A stretch of 64,000 bases of DNA from Bactrocera neohumeralis (GCF_024586455.1 NW_026089624.1:18381341-18445340), one strand, 5' to 3'; shown: positions 49,007 to 60,489, counted from the stretch's first letter. Program-made: numbers and translations. Notes: a model not told the origin generated them from the letters alone.

Positions 49007-49342
49007 ACAGTTTACTGTGGTTTTTGGTCTGATGGAATCATCGGTCCGTACTTCATTCCAGATGAAACTGGTAACACCTTTAATATCAATGTATAAATCG
49101 ATGATAATCAAATTTTTATGCCCGCAATTTGAAGAAGTTGATCTTGACAACATCTGGTTATGCTACACAGCACGTGCAACAACCGAATTATTGCTAGAAA
49201 AGTGTGGATTATTTCAAGAAATTGTGATTAAAGATCATTTGACTACTTACTGTTGGGTTATTTAAAGTCATTGGTCTTTAGTAATAAACCAGACTTTCTT
49301 AAAGCTTTAGAAGTCAATATTGAACGTCTTAAAAACATTTGA
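49007..49342 (+). pseudogene. Mariner transposase catalytic-domain remnant
   Basis: The frames read TVYCGFWSDGIIGPYFIPDE, TGNTFNINV, PQFEEVDLDNIW, CYTARATTELLLEK, then LGYLKSLVFSNKPDFLKALE and VNIERL. This matches the second half of a mariner transposase (usual VTVWCxxWSxGxIGPYFF ... DNIWFQQDGAT). The catalytic Asp-Gly block is eroded and several stops are present. Confidence 0.65.
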
Positions 49343-49827
49343 TTTCTTTAACCATTAGTGCGTTTTTTTAAGAAATCATATCACCCTTACAAGAAAACCC
49401 TGTATAAGCGGGACCACTGCAAATAAAATTAAATGGCATATCGACACTATGTTTATTAAACTTTTTTCATTTCTGAATTACGGCTACATATTTCCCTTGA
49501 TTAAAAGGCCCCGTTGTTGAAGTCATAGGAAAATGGTTAGATAATTTCCATTATTACGAGATAATTAAGAGTTTTTTACGAAATTAAAAATAAAATATGG
49601 TATTATCTATGCAAGATTTAAACAGGCAGTGAAATTCATGTCAACAGAGCTTAATTGTTTCTCATTTCGCTTATTCTTAGTCCATATTAATATTATATGG
49701 CAGCTCCATCGTTATTTAAGTATCTTTGCACCATTTACTTTGTTTGTTTTATTATACTACAAATTATGTACTGGAAAGTATTATATATATTATTTATAAA
49801 GGTTCGTTTTGTACTTATCCGGCTTAC

Positions 49828-50023
49828 CCTTCTACCAAGTATTTGATTTATTGCAGCCGATTCTTTCAAAGTGCACTCGGCAACAACTTTGGCTCGCATC
49901 TCTTTCATGTAGAGCATGAACGCATTCAGTGGCTTTTTGATATGCGGTTTCTTCTTCTCATTCGAATTGTCTTTGCACTCATTTCCTTGTGGATTAGCCG
50001 TTGATATTTTACTATCCAAGTTT
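49828..50023 (-). CDS. pan: Pangolin exon: first half of the HMG box
   Basis: This 196-base exon has acceptor tttacag|AAACTTGG and donor AGAAGG|GTAAGCC. It encodes a hydrophilic linker of about 22 residues and then the start of the TCF HMG box: KKKPHIKKPLNAFMLYMKEM, then the RAKVVAECTLKES block, ending in ILGRR. This is essentially identical to Drosophila Pan and vertebrate TCF7L2 and covers helix 1 and most of helix 2, with the minor-groove contact and intercalating residues (FMLYM). Its first base completes a codon left by the upstream exon. It ends at a codon boundary, so it can join either downstream second-half exon, both of which begin with TGG. It is the constant exon of the HMG box. 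Confidence 0.97.
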
Positions 50024-50499
50024 CTGTAAATAAAAAGTGCAATTCACATTTGCAAACATAAATTAACAAATAATTAATAGTCGGCAATTGGCTGTATACA
50101 AGTTTATGCAAATAAAATCAAACTACCGTAAGAATAAAGAAATGCTGAGCTAATTAGCTTACTCGAAGCGTTGAGGCTGGATTTCCAACAAGTACAATGC
50201 TTACCAAATGCATCTGAATGTATATTAATAACTGAATGCCATAAACTATTCTGATCAAGTTTATTTTTAGCTAATTTCGGTTGAGTATTCTTAAATTAGA
50301 TGAAATTGCGTGATCAAATGTGTAAACAGGGTTGCGAATTTATATTTCAAAAATTTTGAATTAAAAATTGAAATGTTAATTTTTAGCCCAAGCATCGGAA
50401 TTACAAAATTAAAATTTTATTTTAAAAAAGAAGATGGAATAAAAAATTATAAATCGAATGATCTGAATAATGATGAATATTTTCTAAGCCAAGATGTTC

Positions 50500-50770
50500 G
50501 GAAATAAATATTTTAAATTTAATATTTTTTTATTTAATTATATTATTTTTAAATCTATTATTTAGGATTAAAAATAGAAATAAAACAAATTAAAAGCAAA
50601 TTATCTTTTAATCCCGAATTTGGGGTTATTTTTTTTAACCCCGTATTTGAGGTTAAAAATTAGAAATTAAGTGAATTTTTAGTACGATTTGTGGGAATAT
50701 TGTTTTAATCCCGTATTTAGGAAACATTTTTTCTTCAATCTGGTATTTGATATTAAAATTAGTGTCTGAA
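50500..50770. repeat. Short irregular repeats of a TTTTAATCCCGTATTTGGG-like unit
   Basis: TTTTAATCCCGAATTTGGGG (50608), TTAACCCCGTATTTGAGGTT (50635), TTTTAATCCCGTATTTAGGA (50702) and CAATCTGGTATTTGATATTA (50735) repeat a short unit that can pair with itself because it holds AATCCC and GGGATT-like halves. The origin is unknown. Confidence 0.4.
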
Positions 50771-50936
50771 TAAGGGGCGGCAAGTGGTGTAGCCAGAAAC
50801 GTGTTTGTTTTACCTAACCGACGAATTTGAATAACGTGCTCCAAGTAAAAACTGATCTCATACAAAGAAAATATACTGAATAAAAAATTATTTATATTTT
50901 GTTATTAATAATAAAAGTAAATAAGGAAACCATTAC

Positions 50937-53900
50937 GTTTGCTTAGCTTTTCTGCTGATGCTTAAATCATACGGTCCATCTATTACGGATGCGGCGGCAG
51001 CAGCCGCCGAAATTCCCACTGTAGCATTCATTACAGCTGCAGCCGTTAGCGCGTTGAAACGTGCCTTAAAAATATTGGTAAAAGCGCATTCCTGCAATGC
51101 CGCCACCGCTGCTGTAGTTGTTTCGCTGTTAGTATTAGATGATGGACCATTTAGACCATATAAGCAACCACTGCCGCTACCGCCAGTGCTGCTGCTACTG
51201 CAACCACTGAACGCTGCCTGCTGCTGCTGTTGTTGGTGTTGCTGATTTTTTTTGTTATGCCCAATATTTACTGCCACTGAAGGTGAAACTGGTGATTCCG
51301 ACGTTGCTTGAATAACTTGCAGAGTCTCAAGTTTTTTATTTGGTTCAATTTTGTTGTCCATGTTGTCGTTAGTATTATTGTTAGCAATATCGCCGTTATT
51401 GTTGCTGCTGTAACGTTGTCTAAGCGTTTGAGAATTCGATTGTTCATAAAATAAAGCCTTTTTATGAGTTAAGTTTGTAATTGTAGATGCAGGGCTGATT
51501 GATGGTTCGAGGTGATGAGCATAATTTGATTTGCGATGATTTTTTCCAACAATAGCAGCATTTATGTTGGGCGGCGTCGGTGTAGTAGTTGGCGTGGACG
51601 TTGGTGTCAGCATGTTAGGAGAGTTTGTGGCATTCACGGCCATTGGCGAGCCTGAAGGTGATTGTTGTAGTTCTTTTTTTTCGTTATTTGCATTCTTGAT
51701 TACTTCAGTGTCATGATCGCCATTGTAGGAACCTGAGCGCGTGTTTAGAACTCTTTTTAGGAGTAAGCCTTGAAATGTTTCACCGTCCGTAGTCGTATGT
51801 TCAGAATTTTCAGTTATTCCACCACGTTCACATTCGTGTGAGGGGGTAGACGTTCTTTCACCAGCAATTCTGTTTACTACAATAGAGGGGTCTTGCATAT
51901 GCGCTTGAACACTTAATGCTGCACATTCCAGTATAATTTCGGAAGCAGAAAGCACGCCTTCATTTACGCTGAGCCCTCGATTATCTGGATGCCAAAAGCA
52001 GATAGGAGACGATGCCTCCAACAATCGCCAGTTTGCATTGCTGCCAACCGTGAAGGGTGATGATGTTTTATTACGACGCTTTACATTCGCATTGCATTCA
52101 AATTCATATTCCCCATCATCATTATTAGCTATTCCTGGAGAACTATAAACAGGAGTTCTTGTGTTGTCATAATTATCATTAGATCTCGGCATGAAGTCAC
52201 TGCCGCTAATCTCATTAGTAACTGCGTCTGCATCTTCATTATTTTTGCATACCGTCTTAACGTAACGCTCAATAACAGTCTCTATTTCTAACAATGTCTG
52301 ACTTTTATCTAAAGCACGCTCACATTCTTTATCGGTTATTTCACTTTTACCACTAATAGAACTCTCCGTTTTAACAAAAGTGTTTGTCGGCAGTGGCTGT
52401 AATTCCGACGCAGCCGCCATTGCTGCAATTACTGCTGCCCGAGTTACAATGTTATTCGGACACCAGGATGATGAATATGCGGAGGGTTTTTTATGCGCTT
52501 GTAACTGTGACAGATACTTAGAATCGCTTGAGTACAGCCGACGCATCGTTCGCTCGTAGTAAAACTTTGCGCTGGCGCATTGTCGCCTAAGTAAACTCAA
52601 CTGCGTCTGTGTTGAATGAATTAATTGTTTAGATTGCTGCAAATTCTCCCACACGCGTGGTACAATGTGGGCAGTAAGTTTGTCAGATATTGTTAAATTG
52701 TTTTGTGTGAGTTCAATAAACTGATTGCTAAGCCCTAAATACTTATCAAGTTGTATTTGGGCTTGCGTAAGCGCCGCCTCTTGTGCAGATAAAAGCTCAG
52801 TACCGCTCAGATTTGTAGTAGTTGCATTTCTGTTTGTCATTATGGAACTAAACCTGTCAGTCCTACTGATGTCGGTGGATAAATTGGGTGTACTCGTGTA
52901 TTGTGTGTTGCTTTGTTTTGGAGAGAGAGTTACGGTATCAAACGCTGAGTTGGTATCAACGTTTTCACTATTGTCGTTTGGCAAATTGTTTCGATTGTTA
53001 TTACTATCATTTTCGGAAGGTAGTGTACTGCTTGCAAGCGTGTTTAGCATCGAAATACTGGGCGCGCAGTCTATCATATGGAGATCCCGTCCCCTCAAAT
53101 TATCGGCTAGTGCGGGTAACATACGCGAATACAGAAATTGTGTAGTTAAAAAATGGTTCGAAGCTTCTTGCTGTTGCTGTGAAGATACCGTTGATTTTTG
53201 CTGGTGCTCGCGGTGTGTTGCTGGTTCGTGCTTAGATTTTAAATAAATCTGATCTTTACATTTGTCAGTTGAATCGCCTGTTAGGAACGCCGGCACTTCG
53301 AAATTATATTGTTTCGAAATCGAATTGCTACCGTTATTATTTTTAGTATTTTCAAGAATTGGTATGGGTGGCATTGACAGTGGTAACGGCTGCAGCAGAG
53401 GAAGGGACAATGACAAAGGAAGCGGTAATTGGAAAGGAAATGGGAGCGTCAGAGGTGCTGACAGTGGAGATGCCGTCGACAACTTATTCATGTGCAGTTG
53501 ATCCTTCTGTAAAGCAGTTGCAATATTAACATTATTTGCAGCCGATGTTAGTAATTGTGATTGCTGTTTGTGCTGATAGTGTTGTTGGAGCAAAAGTATT
53601 TCTGTTAGCAAATTAAGTGGCGCGGGAGGTACGTTTAACTGTTTGGTGGCCTCGGTAGAGGGTAAAGTAGAGCGCGCACTTTGCATACTTAAATCAACAT
53701 CACGCTTTTCTTTTGCATTATCTAACATATCGTTACCATGCTGCGAACGGTTGCCTGATTTGTTGGGACCGCCAATATCTTCGGCATCCACATGAAAGGA
53801 GTTTACCGCACTTGTTGGTATATAACATTTTGGTATTACCAGATCTGTAGCAAAGAGTTTAGTTAGGAGCTGGCTTTCTTTTTCATATAAAAAAGTAGAA

Positions 53901-55036
53901 CTGTCGACGGGAATCATACAATCGTTAGGTGGTGGAAAATTGTCTCGTCCAACAGCAACCGCATTTGGACCAATATTTCTCTGCACGGCTAAAACGTGTG
54001 TACTTGCTTGCGCTAAACCCATCTTAGGTGGAGACAAATGTTTAAACATATTCTTCGATTGCTCGTCGTTAAGCAGCACATCAAGGACCGGAATATTTCT
54101 TCGCGTGTCAGCTTCGACGACATTAGTTTCTTCCGATGTACCACATAGACCTCCATTGGCACAGGCACCACTACTATTACTAAACGCGGTAATATTAAAG
54201 GATGAATCTCTCCCACCTTTATGTTTACTATTTACCGTCTGGTGCTCTTTATTTGTAATATCAATTCCTTTACCGTTTATGACTTCATTGTTGGCTTGAG
54301 TTTCTTGAGTTTGCGAATATTTTTGCTGGTGCTGGGGGTGATGATCTTGAGGAATAAGTACAACGGGTGCTACTTGCTGTTTAAATTCATGCTCAAAATA
54401 TGAACGAGTGTGATTAGTTAGCAGTTGATGGGTATTGGCTTCGTGGCCAGGAGACCCGCTCAAACCCGATGAACTGCGTAGCTTTTCATCGACAAGCTGC
54501 TTAGTTGTACGATCTCTATCGCATGCATACATGTGGTCAATATCGGCTATGTCTTCTGAAAAAGACTTACTCTGCACCGGTGATGCAGCTAGTTTTAGGC
54601 TGTCATCATGAGAAGAGTGCATATCTACTGAAATTGGTAAAACATGGACTGACGGGTAAGAATTTAACGTTTCACATGCAGGGATAACTTGGTCAACATT
54701 ATTACTAACAGAGCATTTGTTTTGCTGGTTTAGTACGTTAATATTTGAATTACTGACTTTATCATTGTTATTGTTTTTGATGCTATCAGTCGCAGGCATA
54801 ACATAGTCGGTAGATGCAGCTAATAACGTATGTGCGGCCATAGCCATGGGATCAGCGCAGAATCGTTCTAAGGAATCTACAGCTGACTGCGACTTCGTGG
54901 TTGTTTTATTTGTGTCAGGCTCGTTATGTAAAATCGGTGAAAGCGTTGACGGCGTTGGAAAAACAGCGCCACATGTATGCACAGGAGCTTTTATCAACTT
55001 TTCAAATGTTAATTGCTGTTGTAATATCGACGACAT
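50937..55036 (-). CDS. pan: Pangolin alternative long N-terminal coding exon
   Basis: An uninterrupted frame of 1,366 codons plus 2 bases begins with ATG at 55036. An in-frame stop lies about 120 bases upstream and I see no obvious acceptor between, so this may be a first coding exon used from an internal promoter. The ATG has a poor context (C at -3). The exon ends at AAAC|GTAATG. Joined to the next exon (AG|AAACTTGGA), codon AC+A gives Thr and the frame runs into the HMG box, which is strong proof that it belongs to pan. The protein is low in complexity: Asn/Ser/Gln-rich stretches, a Leu/Pro-rich block about residues 520-555, a poly-Gln tract about 1285-1300, Ala runs near the end, and PYDLS at 1355-1359. 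I see no DELIxFxDEG-like Armadillo-binding motif. Drosophila is known to have a long pan isoform (about 1,190 aa) with a different N-terminus. This is probably its counterpart, expanded here. Confidence 0.85.
50960..50974 (-). other. pan: PxDLS (CtBP-binding type) motif in the long Pan isoform
   Basis: The residues PYDLS (1355-1359 of the long exon) match the PxDLS consensus used by many repressors to dock the corepressor CtBP. The motif sits 13 residues before the splice to the HMG-box exon. The match is read directly; its function is inferred. A five-residue motif can arise by chance, but the placement next to the DNA-binding domain, at the end of a low-complexity region, is suggestive. Confidence 0.5.
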
Positions 55037-55370
55037 TAGAGCAGTTGAACTCCTTTGTAATTTGTTTAATATTATATTACACTTTAATTGGTTTTTGAAC
55101 CTGGTTCTACTAGTATTTGAAAATGTTAATCTTTTTGTACTTTTATATGTTCGTGATTATACACATAAAGGTATAGGTTTTGTTACTAGTTTTCCTCGGT
55201 TTTGAAGTTGTCGCTTGAGCTGTATGTTGCAAAATAAATGCAAGTGAAGCATTGATTGTTTTATCTATTGTAAATATGCACATTTTATTACGGCATAATT
55301 TTTCGCACATCACCAGTTTAGCAGTTAACAAACAGGTACAGATATACATAACATACATTCTAAAAATTCA

Positions 55371-57356
55371 AATTCCTTACGTACAGCTGCAACCGAAGCC
55401 ATTGGTTTTCGGAAAGTGCAAAAAAACAGCTGGTACGACGAGGAGTGAAGTGCCGCAGCGGAGAGAAAACAGGCTGCCTACCTCGCAACGTTACGATCGA
55501 CCACAACACGTGCGTGATGGGATAGATACCGAGAGTTGAAAAGGGAAGCGAGACACATTTGCAGACAGAAAAAGAAAGAGGCCGAAATGCGTGAGTACGA
55601 AGAGCTTGACAAGCTGGCCGACAGGGGTAATGCTCAAAAATTCTGCGAAAAGAAGCGGCGGTTAACCGAAGGTTTCAATACCGGAGCACATTCTTGTAGA
55701 ACCCCCAAAGGTGATGTAGTGACCAATGTCCAGAGCATACTAAAATTGCGGATAGAACACTTCTCCAGCCTGATGAATGGCAGTGAAAGTATAAAACCAG
55801 GAGATGGCGAACCCGATTCCCCAATTGATGACGGTGAAGCAGACGTTCCATTGCCCGACCATGAAGAAGTTCGAATAGCAATTGCGCGCCTGAAGAACAA
55901 CAAAGCGGCAGGAGCCGACGGATTGCCGGCCGAGCTATTCAAACACGGCGGCGAAGAACTGATAAGGAGCATGCATCAGCTTCTTTGTAAAATATGGTCG
56001 GACGAAAGCATGCCCAACGATTGGAATTTAAGTGTGCTATGCCCAATCCATAAAAAAGGAGACCCCACAATCTGCGCCAACTACCGTGGGATTAGCCTCC
56101 TCAACATCGCATATAAGGTTCTATCGAGCGTATTGTGTGAAAGATTAAAGCCCACCGTCAACAAACTGATTGGTCCTTATCAGTGTGGCTTCAGACCTGG
56201 AAAATCAACAACCTACCAGATATTCACCATGCACCAAATCTTGGAAAAGACCCGTGAAAGAAGAATCGACACACACCACCTCTTCGTCGACTTCAAAGCT
56301 GCTTTCGACAGCACGAAAAGGAGCTGCCTTCATGCCGCGATGTCTGAATTTGGTATCCCCGCAAAACTAATACGGCTGTGTAAACTGACGTTGAGTAACA
56401 CCAAAAGGTCCGTCAGGTTCGGGAAGGACCTCTCCGAGCCGTTCGATACCAAACGAGGTTTCAGACAAGGCGACTCCCTATCGTGCGACTTCTTCAACCC
56501 GCTTCTGGAGAAAATAGTTCGAGCTGCAGAACTAAATAGAAAAGGTACCATCTTTTATAAGAGTGTACAGCTGCTGGCGTATGCCGATGATATTGATATC
56601 ATCGGTCTCAACACCCGCGCCGTTAGTTCTGCTTTCTCCAGGCTGGACAAGGAAGCACAGAAAATGGGTCTGGCAGTGCACGAGGGCAAAACGAAATATC
56701 TCCTGTCATCAAACAAACAGTCGTCCCACTCGCGACTTAGCTCTCACGTCACTGTTGACAGTCATAACTTTGAAGTCGTAGATAATTTCTACTTAGGAAC
56801 CAGCATTAACACCACCAACAATGTCAGCCTGAAAATCCAACGCAGGATTGCTCTTGCCAACAGGTGTTACTTCGGACTGAGTAGGCATTTGAAAAGTAAA
56901 GTCCTCTCTCGACGAACAAAACCAAACTCTATAAATCGCTCATAATGCCCGCCCTGCTATATGGTGCAGAGGCTTGGGCGATGACAGCAACCGACGAGTC
57001 CATGTTACGAGTTTTCGAGAGAAAAATTCTGCGAAAGACTTATGGTGCTTTGAGCATTGGCCACGGCGAATATCGCATTCGATGGAACGATGAGCTGTAC
57101 GAGATATACGACGACATTGACATAGTTCAGCGAATTAAAAGACAGCGGCTACGCTGGCTAGGTCATGTTGTCCGAGTGGACGGTAACACTCCAGCTCTGA
57201 AAGTATTCGACGCTGTACCCGCCGGGGAAGCAGAGGAAGAGGAAGACCTCCACTACGTTAGAAGGACCAAGTGGAGAAGGACCTGGCTACGCTTGGAATA
57301 TCCAATTGGCGCCACGTAGCGAAAAGAAGAAACGACTGGCGCGCTGTTGTTAACTC
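55371..57356 (+). pseudogene. RTE-like retrotransposon, 5'-truncated, nearly open RT
   Basis: The copy lacks the endonuclease and starts in the linker. A frame of 469 codons (55536-56945) covers the pre-RT linker and most of RT: EVRIAIARLKNNKAAGADGL, CPIHKKGDPTICANYRGISL, PYQCGFRPGKSTTYQIFTMH, LFVDFKAAFDSTKRS, GFRQGDSLSCDFFNPLLEKI, and LLAYADDIDIIG with the catalytic YADD at 56580-56591. A one-base frameshift near 56922 moves the rest (YGAEAWAMT, RLRWLGHVVR) to 56945-57319. Another indel near 57230 disrupts the tail, and the 3' UTR with its AAG repeat is missing. It is the best preserved RT core in the window and lies upstream of the long pan exon, in antisense. Confidence 0.9.
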
Positions 57357-57735
57357 TCACAAATACAAAAGATTTGTTACAAGAACGCTGATCGATCAGT
57401 TTGCATGACAGCTATATTCTGCAATGACTCTATCTGAATGATTTTTTCGGAATTTGATCGAGATATTCTGTCAATGGAAAAAGTTTTCCGTAAAAGCGTT
57501 TTCCGATCGTTCAGTTTGTATGCTAGCTGTACGCTATAGTCCGGTCCTACAAATGAGCACCTTCTTAGTTTGAAATTTCAAATCGAGATCTGAGAAACTA
57601 TGACACTTGTTCGTGTTTATGAAGACATACGGACATGGCTAAAACTACGCAGTCCGTCACATTGATCATTTATATATAGACTGTAGGTCTTTGCCGTTTT
57701 ATTTTTAGGGTGTTACAAATATCGTGAAAAAAACC
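57357..57735 (+). repeat. Family B dispersed repeat
   Basis: It contains GATCGATCAGTTTGCATGAC, GACAGCTATATTCTGCAATG, a second core with TTTGTATGCTAGCTGTACGC, then ATACGGACATGGCTAAAACT and the TAGGGTGTTACAAATATCGT end. It directly abuts the broken 3' end of the RTE copy. Confidence 0.65.
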
Positions 57736-57820
57736 TGTATGGAAAAATGCAAGTATGGAGCTATTTTTTTGATCAAGTAATCAAAGACAGACTACTAAAT
57801 TTTAACAAGTAATAATAAAT

Positions 57821-58452
57821 AAGCAAAACAAATGGGTCTGGCAGTGAACGAGGGCAAGACGAAATATCTCCTGTCATCAATCAAATAGTCGTCGCACTCG
57901 CGACTTGGCACTCACGTCACTGTTGACAGTCATAACTTTTAAGTCGTAGATAATTTCGTCTATCTTGGAACCAGCGTAAACACCACCAACAAAGTCAGCC
58001 TAGAAATCCAACGCAAGATAACTCTTGCCAACAGGTGCAACTTCGGACTGAGTAGGCAATTGAGAAGCAAAGTCCTCTCTCGACAAACAAAAACCAAACT
58101 CTATAAGTCACTCATAATTCCCGTCCTGCTATATGGTGCAGAGGCTTGGACGATGTCAACAACTGATGAGTCGACGTTACGAGTTTTCGAGGGAAAAGTT
58201 CTGCGAAAGATTTATGGTCCTTTGCGCGTTGGCCACCTCGAATATCGCATTCGATGGAACGATGAGCTGTATGAGATATACGACGACATTGACATAGCTC
58301 AACGAATTAAAAGACAGCGGCTACGCTGGCTAGGTCATGTTGTCCGAATGGACGAAAACACTCCAGTTCTGAAAGTATTCGACGCTGTACCCGCCGGGGG
58401 AAGCAGAGGAAGGAAAAAAGACTTCCACTCCTTTGGAAGGACCAAATGGAGA
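57821..58452 (+). pseudogene. RTE-like retrotransposon 3' fragment
   Basis: This 5'-truncated copy starts AAGCAAAACAAATGGGTCTG and carries LYKSLIIPVLLYGAEAWTMS, RIRWNDELYEIYDDIDIAQR and RLRWLGHVVRMDENTPVLKV (open frame 58060-58500). Similarity stops near 58452, where another sequence begins, and the AAG tail is absent. An in-frame TAG near 57886 and a one-base difference in the 5' part show decay. Confidence 0.82.
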
Positions 58453-58463
58453 GATAGTGATGG

Positions 58464-58618
58464 GTGGAGATCGACGTCAGATTGTCGAGTATGGTGCTAA
58501 GCTTTGTACTCGACAATCCTGCTGGTCCTCACCCGGAGTTTGACTCCTCTGAGACCCTTTGGGGCTACAGGGTCATCAAGTGCGCGGACCAGGCCTCGCT
58601 AGATCTCCTGACGTTTAG
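58464..58618 (+). pseudogene. Possible retroelement ORF scrap cut by the gap
   Basis: The frame reads VLDNPAGPHPEFDSSETLWG and YRVIKCADQASLDLLTF before the Ns. It resembles a small domain (DUF4780-like, with FDSSE...G...CxDQ-SxDxL) found in insect retroelement ORFs. This is recalled similarity only, and the frame is truncated by the gap. Confidence 0.3.
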
Positions 58619-58718
58619 NNNNNNNNNNNNNNNNNNNNNNNNNNNNNNNNNNNNNNNNNNNNNNNNNNNNNNNNNNNNNNNNNNNNNNNNNNNNNNNNNN
58701 NNNNNNNNNNNNNNNNNN
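58619..58718. other. Assembly gap (100 N)
   Basis: Exactly 100 Ns lie just after the RTE fragment. The sequence after the gap does not continue the same element, so more may be missing than the placeholder suggests. Confidence 0.99.
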
Positions 58719-59251
58719 AATGTCAAATAGAAAACCTTTATGATTATAAGATGTACCAAAGATTTTGGATGATTCCACCTACAGGATTTCAGAAAACGCC
58801 ACTTCCGGTAATGATACTTAAAATAAAGGAATACGTTCGAACACGCATGGCATGATATCAGTACCAAAGTCTCTACCAAGTGAGTTTTCTAGAATGGAGC
58901 AGGACCTAATCCTATTAGCGGTGCCCTTTTATAGACAAATAATAGTTGGATGACCAAGTTCAAAAAACCCTGCCGGATACGTCAACAGAAAGATTGTGGT
59001 GAAAAGCTGTCATCTAATGTATTAAATAAAAAATAATAACATTTGCAACGAAGCAATTTTCAAAACAGATAAATCTGTATTTATTGGAAATTACTGCCCG
59101 AAAAAAACATACATTCTTCCCTAAGAAGCATCTGCACCACGAAGTAAGAACACCAATGAAAGTTTAGCATTCTTAGCATGAGCAATTTACTACTGTTAGC
59201 TATTAAAAAACCTCAGAACCTGAGGCCTTTAAAAACAAAAAAGTATGTTTA

Positions 59252-60489
59252 CATGGTCCGGCACTCGAAGTAACCAACTTCAGACCGTTCGCGCAGCTGT
59301 CGCAGTGGAATCAGCTGTTTATAAATTTGCTGAATAACAGTTCGGAGTATTGTTCACAAGTGTACAAAAGCGTTTTGCCAAAAGTGAACGCAAAAAAAAG
59401 TGATCAGCGATGGAATTCAAACGTAATAGTGTGATTGCTTTATATTTAGCTGGAAACTCACAGCCAGCAATTGTTCGTGAGCTCAAACACCTTAATGTGA
59501 ATAAAGTTTTTGTTTATCGCACCATCACTCGTTACAATGATACTGGTAGCATCGCAAAACGCCATGGAGGTGATCATCAAAAGACTGCAACCTCACGTGA
59601 AATGGTTCGGATAGTGAAGAAGCGACTTGAGCAAAATCCACGACGAAGTGCCAATCAAATGGCTAAGGAACTGAAAATATCGGACCGCAGCATCCGACGC
59701 ATATTGAAAAATGAGCTCAAGGTCAAGCCTTATAAGTTCCAAAAGGCCCATGATCTCACCCTGAAGCAGTAACAAGTAAGACTTGAGAGAGCGATGCAGT
59801 TGCTTCGCTTGGCCGAAAGCAGTCAAATTCCGAACATTGTGTTTTCTGACGAAAACATTTTTCCAATTGCGCAATTCGTAAACTCTCAAAACGATAGGGT
59901 TTACTTGACCGACCGTTCATACGAGAATCTAAGTCATCGGCCACCAGGAGGCAGCACCCACCACAAATAATGGTTTGAGCCGCTGTCACCGCAGATGGGC
60001 ACTCTTCAATTGTTTTCATCGAGTCTGGCGTCAAAGTAAATGCGACATATTACCGGGAAAGTGTTCTGGAGGCCGCTTTGAAGCCGTGGGCAAACAAACA
60101 TTTCGGTCGCAAGCCATGGGCGTTTCAACGAGACTCAGCACCGTCTCACAAAGCGCGAGTGAACCAAGAATGTCTGGAAAACAACGTTCCGAACTTCATT
60201 ACGACCTCACAATGGCTTTCGAATTTACCAGATGCGAATCCAATGGATTATTCTCCCTAGGCCATTTTGGAGAGCAAGGTTCGAAGTAAAAAATACACCA
60301 GTCTCGAGATGCTGAAGAAAGCCATTGTCCGTGGCAGTTAAGGCAAAAGGTGGTCATATCGAGCAAAAATGAATTGGTCTTAAATTAATGATTATTTTCA
60401 CACATTTTTTACTTTAAAATAAATAAAAATAAGTTTCCAAACCGAATTTATGGATTTTTAATTGGTTACACTTCGAGTGCCGGACCCTG
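59252..60489 (+). mobile_element. Tc1/mariner-superfamily element, nearly full length, dead
   Basis: The ends CATGGTCCGGCACTCGAAGT and ACTTCGAGTGCCGGACCCTG are inverted repeats flanked by TA (59250-59251, 60490-60491). The size of 1,238 bp is usual for an autonomous element. The transposase starts at 59410: MEFKRNSVIALYLAGNSQPA, a helix-turn-helix (about residues 10-45), a second one with RRSANQMAKELKISDRSIRR, and KPYKFQKAHDL. A TAA at 59770 stops it. Beyond it the frame resumes with NIVFSDENIFPIAQFVNSQN (first catalytic Asp) and, after more breaks, PDANPMDYS (third catalytic Asp). A truncated second copy lies at 4526-5205. Confidence 0.88.
59410..59772 (+). pseudogene. Transposase N-terminal DNA-binding domain, prematurely stopped
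   Basis: 120 codons are open from ATG at 59410 and cover the paired-like double helix-turn-helix that binds the terminal repeats. The premature TAA lies just before the catalytic domain. If translated it would be a DNA-binding fragment without catalytic activity. Confidence 0.75.

Larger units (their letters stand above)
17286..55036 (-). other. pan: pangolin (TCF/LEF) locus, 3' two-thirds of the gene
   Basis: This span holds all the pan coding exons I can identify, transcribed right to left: long N-terminal exon, HMG-box first half, HMG-a or HMG-b, C-clamp, then one of two C-terminal exons. Pan is the single fly TCF/LEF protein. It binds DNA through its HMG box and C-clamp, represses Wingless targets with Groucho, and activates them with Armadillo. 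Exon phases are mutually consistent: the long exon leaves 2 bases, the first HMG exon ends at a codon boundary, both second-half exons leave 1 base, and the C-clamp exon leaves 2. Introns are large and filled with repeats. The canonical N-terminus with the Armadillo-binding motif is not visible here and must lie to the right of the window. The gene symbol is certain. The isoform structure is inferred from splice sites and phase only. Confidence 0.95.

Noticed and set aside
52725..53246. 173-codon open frame on the plus strand
   Set aside because: It is antisense to the long pan exon and has no recognisable protein features.
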